Made by a program: the position numbers and the translations under genes. DNA of 64,000 nt from Volutella citrinella (taxonomy: Eukaryota > Ascomycota > Sordariomycetes > Hypocreales > Nectriaceae). Shown piece by piece: positions 57,330 to 64,000 of the stretch. The stretch is from positions 124,001 to 188,000 of the forward strand of contig JAWZSP010000009.1 in NCBI GenBank assembly GCA_034401135.1, in the 5' to 3' direction. Each line of letters begins with the position of its first letter. The stretch's first letter is position 1. A model generated the notes under the pieces. That model did no database searches, had not been told where the DNA came from, and was given only the letters and a program-made list of their open reading frames with translations.

Positions 57330-57595
57330 TAAACTACTAGACTACTATATCTAATAGTTAAATAACTAGAATTTAAAAAGGTAAAAAAAATACTAAATCT
57401 AGTCTTAGTTTTATTAAATTTAATAATTTATAAGTTATATTAATAAATAAGTATAATAATAAAAGATAGATAATATATATATAAAGTTTTTTTTTTATTT
57501 TATCTTTTTATATATTAAATCTAGCTAAGTATACTATAGATTTATTATATAGTAAATAACTTAAAAAAATCTAAGCTAAGGTATATAATACTTAA
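57330..57595. repeat. Dispersed repeat V, copy 2
   Basis: Collinear with about 22090-22370 in the same orientation; differences are nearly all transitions. Confidence 0.55.
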
Positions 57596-60500
57596 GTATA
57601 ATATTATATCTCTTTAATAATAATTAAAGATTTAAGAATCTTAAATAAGTATTATTTAAAGAGTTTATTTTTATTAAATTAAAGCCTCTATTTATTCTTA
57701 GATATAGAAAAGTAAACTTAAAAGTATAAAATATAATTAAAGAGTTATAAATACTTACTTTAAAATATATTAGCTATTATTTTTAAATAAAAGCTAACCT
57801 TATATTATTAAAAAGGCTTTACTAACTTAGATATTAATAAGATTAAAAGCTTAGGGATAATATTATTTATTATAATAATAACTAGGGTCTTTATAAATTA
57901 AAAATAGCTTATAATTAATACTTATTCTAATACAATCTTATTACTAAAAAAAGACCCTCTTAACTAAGTTATAAAACTTACTTAAAAAAAGAATAAGCTT
58001 AAAACTTATTAAATAAGTCTTAAAAGATTAGTTAAAGAGCTAAAAGCTAGTAATAAAAAGCTAGAAGTAGAAAAATAGTTAAAAGTAAAAAAATATACTT
58101 AATTATATTTCAAGCCCTTTTTAATATTATTAAAAAGCTTAACTTTAGTATTCTTAGTATATTTAATTATATAAAATAGTTATAAAATAAAAAGAAATAG
58201 AGTTATTTAGAAAGATCTATTTAAACTTAACTAAATATTCTATATTAAGACTAAGGCTATACTAATTAAAAAGCTTAAAGAAATTATTTTAATTAAAGTA
58301 ATATAAAGCTAATATAGTTATAAAAAACTAAAATAAGAGTGCGAGCTGTAAATAAACTAAATAACTCTTAATCTTAATAAATAGAAATTCTATTATAAAA
58401 ACCTACTTTTAATACTAAGCTTATATAGAAGTTTAAAAAGATATTAATTTAAGGCTAAGTTTGCTTAAATAAAAAAGGACTACTTAGAAAGTTATAAATA
58501 AATAGGATTTTAAAAAGAGATATTAAAATATAATTTTAAAATTTATAATTTACAAATCTTAGACTATATATAAATATATACTTATAAGCTTAATAAGTAT
58601 AGATATTTATAAAAATATAAAGCAAGGCTTATTATAAAAAAAGACTAGTAATAAAAAGCTAGCTTAAAAAAATATATATAGTAATACTAGCTAGAAAGTT
58701 ATTTTAAATATTATTAATAATAATAGTAAAGTTTGATTTTAAAATATAGCAGTTTAATATTATAAATATATTTATTAATATAAAATTACTATTTAATATC
58801 TTTATAAAGATATTATTAAGGTATTAAAAAAGTAAAAAGGATAGATATATCCTACTTTTTAAAAAGGCATTATTCAGTTTATAAATCGCGCTTTTTTTAT
58901 AATAAATAGAGCTTAAAAAGACACTTTAAACCTTAGGGTTTAGACTAATCTTTTATAAGTAATATTACTATTTAAAAACTAGAGTTCTAATTTTTTTTAT
59001 ATAGATAATATTATATTTATATTTTTAAAAAAGAATAAATAAGCTATAAAAAAAGCTATTAAAAGTTTTAAGAATAAATATTTCTTAACTAATAGTAATA
59101 AGTTATAATAGTTTTTAAAAATAAAGATTTTAAAAAACTAAAGCTAAAAATAAATATAAGTAGTATAAATTATATATCTAGAGAAGATATATAAACTTTA
59201 CTTAGCTAAAATTAGAAATAAAAGTTTAATAAGTAAAATAGAACTCTTACTTAATAAAAATATAATAAACTTTTAAATAGTTAATTAATATAAGAAAGTA
59301 ATTAGTTTAATTCTTTATATAGTTATAATAAGTAGACTTAATATTATATTTACTATATTATACTTAATATAATTTATAAATAATCTAAGAGATATATATA
59401 TAAAGATAGTAAATTAAGTACTATATTATTTATATAAGACTTATTTTCTTAGTTTAAAGTTTAATAATATAAATAACTATATAGTTTATAATAATACTTT
59501 ATTTATTAATAACTTTTTAAATTATAAAAGCTTATAAATATATATTATAAAACTATTTAAAAGCTTTATTAAATAGTCTATTAATAAATAAAATATAGTA
59601 ATTACTTTAATAACTAAAGTAAAATTACTTACTATTTTATAAATTATAAAAAAGAGTCTATATTAATAAAAGCTATTTATAAAGCTAAGAGTTAAGCTAA
59701 AAAGTAAGGTTTTATAACTTATTTATAATAATTAATAAATAATTACTTTATTAAAAAATTTTTTAAAAAAGCTAAAAACTAAGTTAAAATATATAGATAT
59801 ATATAACTACTAGCTATATAACTATATCTAGGATAAAATAATCTTAGTTTTATATAAATAAAATTTAAAACTAATAGTTAATAAGCTTATTAAAGCTTTA
59901 TAAAGTATATAGTTATAAAAGAGTTAAAAATAGCTTAGATTACTTAATATTATAAAATATATTCTATTTTAATAAAAAAAAGACTTTTATAAAAAAATAC
60001 TAAAAGAGATTTTTAAAAGCTTATAAACCTCCTAGATTTATAAGATTATAATTATAAGTATAAAGGAAAATATATATATAATATTATAATATATTTAAAT
60101 TTAAATAGACTAGCTACTATTAAAAGCTAAAAGCTAAAAATAAAATAAAAGCTTATATAAAACTAAATAAATAAATACCTAAAAGCCTAATTATTATTAT
60201 AAGACTTAAAATAATTAAATACTACTTATTTTAATAAAGTAAGAGTTATTTATAAAAAGGTAAGTACTATTAATAGTACTTAATAAAATAATTTTTATTA
60301 TAATATAATAATAAGAATACTTTTATAAAAATAATTAGTATAATAAGTTTTAAAATAATAAAATAAAGCTTATTTATTTTTTTAAAACTATTCTTTTTCT
60401 AAATTAAATTTAAGAAATATAAAATTATAAATAAAATAATAAAAAGATTAGTAAAATTAGTAAGTAAAAAGTAAAATAGAGTATTAAAGTATATATATTA

Positions 60501-61476
60501 ATTAGTAAGAGTTACCTATTTAATAGTACTTATAATACTATTTAAAAATCTCTAGGTACTCTAAGTACTAGCTATTTATTTTATTTATAAAGGCAGACTT
60601 AAAGCAGCTTAAATAAAAAAGCTTATATTTATAAAAAGAACTATAAAATAATTAGATAAGATATAAAAGCCTAAAATAAAGAGTATTATTTATATAGTAG
60701 CCTTTTTAGTAGTAGTAGTAATAGCTTTATTAGCCTTCTTCTTAGCCTTAATAGCAGTAGCGTAGTAGTAAGCCTTTTACTTATATTAAGCAGTAGCAGC
60801 AGTATTACAAGTAGCAGCAGTATTATTAGATTTAATATCACTATTTATATATTAGCAGCTTGTTTACTTAATTCGCAGTTTATTTAGTTTTATAGCTTAA
60901 AAAATAGGGGCAGAGAGGGTATTAAGCTTAAAAGTAAAAAAGATAAAGAAAAAAAAGAAGTGCTATTTAATATATAAAAAAGAGGCTTAAATAGGCAAAA
61001 TTATACTTATTTATATTTATAATATTTTAAAAAAAATAATAAAAATAAATTTAAAAAAATATTATAAGAAATATATAGTTAGTACTATATAATTTAAATA
61101 GCTATAATAAGTAGCTTTTATTAAGAAGATATATAATAAAATAAAAAAAGTTAAAAAAAAAAAATAGAATTTAAAAAGTATAAAAGGCCTTTTATAATTA
61201 TAAGCTTATAATAAAAAATAGTAGCTTAGTAATTTATTATAATTCTTATTATTATTATTTATAAGTTATTATTATAAATATAAAAAGTATTATTTAAAAC
61301 TATTTAATAGTAATAAATAAATTATAATAAATTTTATACTTATATACTTAATAATATAATAGAGATCTACTTTATTTAAATACTTTTTTAATTAAGAAAA
61401 TAAGTAAGTAATTAATAACTTATAAATTAAAACTATTTAATAAACTTTAATATATTTAGTTTAAGGAGGTATATTA
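57596..61476. other. AT-rich RIP-like DNA, plus-strand purine bias
   Basis: No open frame. Around 58020-58090 the plus strand gives a Lys/Glu/Leu-rich, coiled-coil-like reading (LKASNKKLEVEK) broken by stops. Around 60700-60840 there is a run rich in gtagtagta and gcagcagta trinucleotides. Flanked by repeats V and U, it may be one degraded DNA transposon, but no catalytic motif was recognised. Confidence 0.35.
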
Positions 61477-61680
61477 AATTAGTTATAAAAAGTAACTTAA
61501 TATAATTAGTTATTATATAGCTTATTTAAGTAATCTAAAGCTTATTATAAATAAATATATATTATTTTTATAAAATAATCCTTATATTTATATATTATAT
61601 TATAGCTTAATACTAGCTTTTTAAAAGCAGGGTTATATATATATTAAGCTAGATCTTAATTAATTAAATTAACAATTTAA
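61477..61680. repeat. Dispersed repeat U, copy 2
   Basis: Collinear with 20510-20720. This copy is more mutated in its first half. Confidence 0.55.
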
Positions 61681-61689
61681 TAAAAACTT

Positions 61690-61790
61690 ACTAAGTTTCT
61701 AGCAGCTAGCTAGTACTAACTGGACTAAAGTTTCTCTATTAATATAGTAGCTATACTAAGTATAGTACTAACTTATTAAATATAGCTAAA
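61690..61790. repeat. Dispersed repeat T, right-hand part only
   Basis: Shares 'agctagtactaactggacta' and flanking sequence with 22660-22740 and 41580-41665. Confidence 0.45.
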
Positions 61791-62357
61791 TCTTTATAAT
61801 ATTATTTTAAAATATCTTATTATTCTTTTTTTAATTTAAGTTTAGCTTTATTCTTTATTTTATAAAAACTATAATTATAAAGTTAGATTTCTTTTAAGCT
61901 AGCTTTTATAAAATTATAGTTTTACTTTTATTTAGTTTACTTTTAAAATATACTTATAGTTATAATTTAAATCGCAGTTTAAAATTCTTTATTAAAACTA
62001 TTAATATACCTTTTTTAATTATTTTTTTATAAAAGATAGAAGATAGTTAATAAGCTTATATAATACACAGCTTAATATATATATAATAGAAACTAAGTAA
62101 ATTTTATAAAAAATATTATACTTAATATCTTAATTATAATATTAGTTTATAATAAGTTATAATTAGTATTTAATAGATATAATAAATAGCAGCCTTCTTA
62201 TTTATTAAGGTCTTTATACTATTAAAAGTTATAAGAAGGTTATAATAAACTTTTATAACTATAAGTATAAAGATAAAGTTATCTATACTAAATAACCTAA
62301 CGCTGGGCTTGTGCTAGCTATATTATAATACCTTTCCCCTAGCTTTTTATTAAGTAA
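61791..62357. other. AT-rich DNA, no recognised feature
   Basis: No open frame or motif. A slightly GC-richer patch starts at about 62295 (cctaacgctgggcttgtgct). Confidence 0.4.
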
Positions 62358-62418
62358 GCAGCTAAGTAAATAACTAAGCCAGTAGCTAAGTAAGTAACTA
62401 AGCTAGTAGCTAAGTAAG
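62358..62418. repeat. 24-bp tandem repeat, about 2.5 units
   Basis: Units at 62358-62381 and 62382-62405 (24 bp each, consensus g[ct]agctaagtaartaactaag) and a partial third unit at 62406-62418. A (TA)n tract follows at about 62427-62444. Confidence 0.65.
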
Positions 62419-62445
62419 CTAACGCTTATATATATATATATATAC

Positions 62446-63384
62446 ACACTTCTCCTGCCTGCTACTTTGCTAACAACCTTGAGATACTACTAATTAACAC
62501 TCTCTTTATTTTTAAGGGCTTTCTTTTAGAGAAAATAATTAACTTTAAGCTATTAATTAAAAGCTTAAACTTATAAAATATCTAAACTAATATATAATCC
62601 GACGAGATACTAATATATCTCTTAATATTTAGATATAAATTAATAAGTATAGATTATATAAAAGCTAAGAAAAGTATCTACTTCTTATAAATAGGAAATA
62701 AAGGCCTGAAGAAGGATATCTTTTCTAAAATTAAAAAGAAGAATAGTAATTAAGTAAAAAAGCTAGTAGAAGTAGTAGAAAAGCTATAAAAAAAAGTATA
62801 TAATAAGTAGTAATAAGGGCCTAGCTTAATAAAGTAATTTAAACCACTAGTCGCTTTATCTATTAAAATTTTATAATTTATAATATTATAATTATATTCT
62901 TTTATAAAAGGAGTTATTTTTTTATAAAAGTAGTTTATACTTATTATAAGCCTTATTTAAATAGATATATTCTCTAGCTCTATATCTTTTTTAATTATAG
63001 TTTTAGTAAATAATTTCTTTATTTTTATTTATTATTTTTATTATTATTAGTCTTAGTATATACTTATATAATATATTAACTTATAAGATATTATAATTAT
63101 TATATTAGTATTATTAATTTTTCTTTTAAAAATATTTAAAATAGTAAAGATTAAAGTTCTTTTTTTTTTATATACCTTTCTTTCTTAATATTACTTATAC
63201 TATTATTTATTAATCTTAATTATTATAATAATATATTTAATTAAAATATTAAAGTAATTAGTTTTAAATAGTTTATTTTTAACTTTTTTTTTTAACTTTT
63301 AGTAAAAGTATTTTATAAGAGAAAACTTATAATATATATAACCTAGACTAGCTTATAAACTATAAAAGCTATAAAGACTGTATA
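62446..63384. other. AT-rich DNA, no recognised feature
   Basis: It begins with a less mutated patch (cttctcctgcctgctactttgc at 62449 onward). No open frame and no recognisable motif. Confidence 0.4.
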
Positions 63385-64000
63385 TAGATATACTAGCTAC
63401 TAAATAAAAAACTATATACTAAGATTACTTAGAACTTATAAGTAAAAGTTAATATAGTAGCTTACTCTTAACTATATATTTATTCTTAGTTTTAGTTTAT
63501 AGCTATATTATTATAATTCTTTTACTTTTTAAGAAATTAGTATAAAGTATATTTTAACTAAGAGAGTCTATTTTTATATATAATATAATATTTTTAATTA
63601 TTTTAAGAGTATATATCCCTTTCTTATCTAACTAACTATTATTACTTAATAATAAAAGGTTGATATTATTAATTAAGACCTTAAAATAAAAGCAGTACTT
63701 TTATATAAGTATAGAATATAAAAGCCTTATAATAAACCTTATAATAGCTATTTTATAATAAGTAGTAAACTAGAATAAGCTTATCTACTAGCTACTTACT
63801 AAATATTTTTTTAACCTTAGCTATAAATATAAATACCTACTTATTTATAATTATAAGATATTATAAGAAGATAACCTTAATACTATTATTAATAATTAGA
63901 TTAAAGTAATTAAAACTAGTAATAATTTTAAGAAGTATATTATTATAATATAAAGGATTAATTAAGCCCTTACTAAAACTTTCTATAAGATTTAATAGTA
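63385..64000 (+). mobile_element. Inverted partial copy of gypsy family 1 (5' end), running out of the window
   Basis: The reverse complement of this stretch follows about 4550-5145 base by base with scattered transitions: for example the segment ending at 64000 matches 4556 onward, and the stretch near 63470-63530 matches 5020-5110. Since the family's RT lies on the minus strand in copy 1, this copy is coded on the plus strand and only its gag end is inside the window. Confidence 0.6.

Noticed and set aside
1..64000. CRISPR arrays, bacterial operons, tRNA or rRNA genes
   Set aside because: No regularly spaced repeats, no cloverleaf or rRNA sequence was recognised, and the content is fungal and transposon-derived.

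Overview
The window looks like a stretch of a filamentous ascomycete (Pezizomycotina) genome. Most of it is extremely AT-rich, dominated by TA dinucleotides and closed by stop codons in every frame, as expected after repeat-induced point mutation (RIP: C to T and G to A in repeats). Two GC-normal islands sit in this background: about 5.14-8.10 kb, and 22.783-34.923 kb. Short introns, a KP4-like secreted protein and a DUF3716-like cysteine-rich protein also fit this group of fungi. The species cannot be named from the sequence alone.

Layout. 1-5.14 kb is a RIP-degraded Ty3/gypsy element (minus strand). 5.14-6.61 kb holds pieces of an LTR family and a broken Tc1/mariner-type transposase gene. 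7.03-8.10 kb is an intact gene for a secreted KP4-like killer-toxin protein with a second C-terminal domain. 8.3-20.4 kb is a pile of RIP-degraded Ty3/gypsy elements, including one with recognisable 439-bp LTRs and a perfect 5-bp target duplication (9001-17174). 20.4-22.78 kb holds short dispersed repeats. 22.783-34.923 kb is a complete, apparently very young LTR retrotransposon. 34.92-64.0 kb is again RIP-degraded DNA: a plus-strand coding relic, a second copy of the first gypsy element, a Copia-like element with 216-bp LTRs (45551-52484), another gypsy relic, and at the right end an inverted copy of the 5' part of the first family.

The intact element is the main finding. It is about 12.1 kb, with LTRs I read as identical, a candidate PBS and PPT, and one 2200-codon gag-pol frame (zinc knuckle, aspartic protease, RT, RNase H, integrase). 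Between pol and the 3' LTR it carries about 4.5 kb of accessory DNA with two more genes transcribed divergently from a shared intergenic region. On the plus strand is an 833-aa protein with the His-Asp-Gln-Cys signature of a ULP1/C48 SUMO-protease-like enzyme. On the minus strand is a cysteine-rich, DUF3716-like protein whose reading frame needs a 59-nt spliceosomal intron. Because that intron is antisense to the retroelement's genomic RNA, it can survive retrotransposition. The accessory pair may adjust SUMO- or chromatin-based host control, but that is inference.

Degenerate protein motifs in the RIP regions were read by eye (for example YLDD appearing as YLNN). Coordinates of those repeats are approximate unless LTR ends or target duplications fix them.
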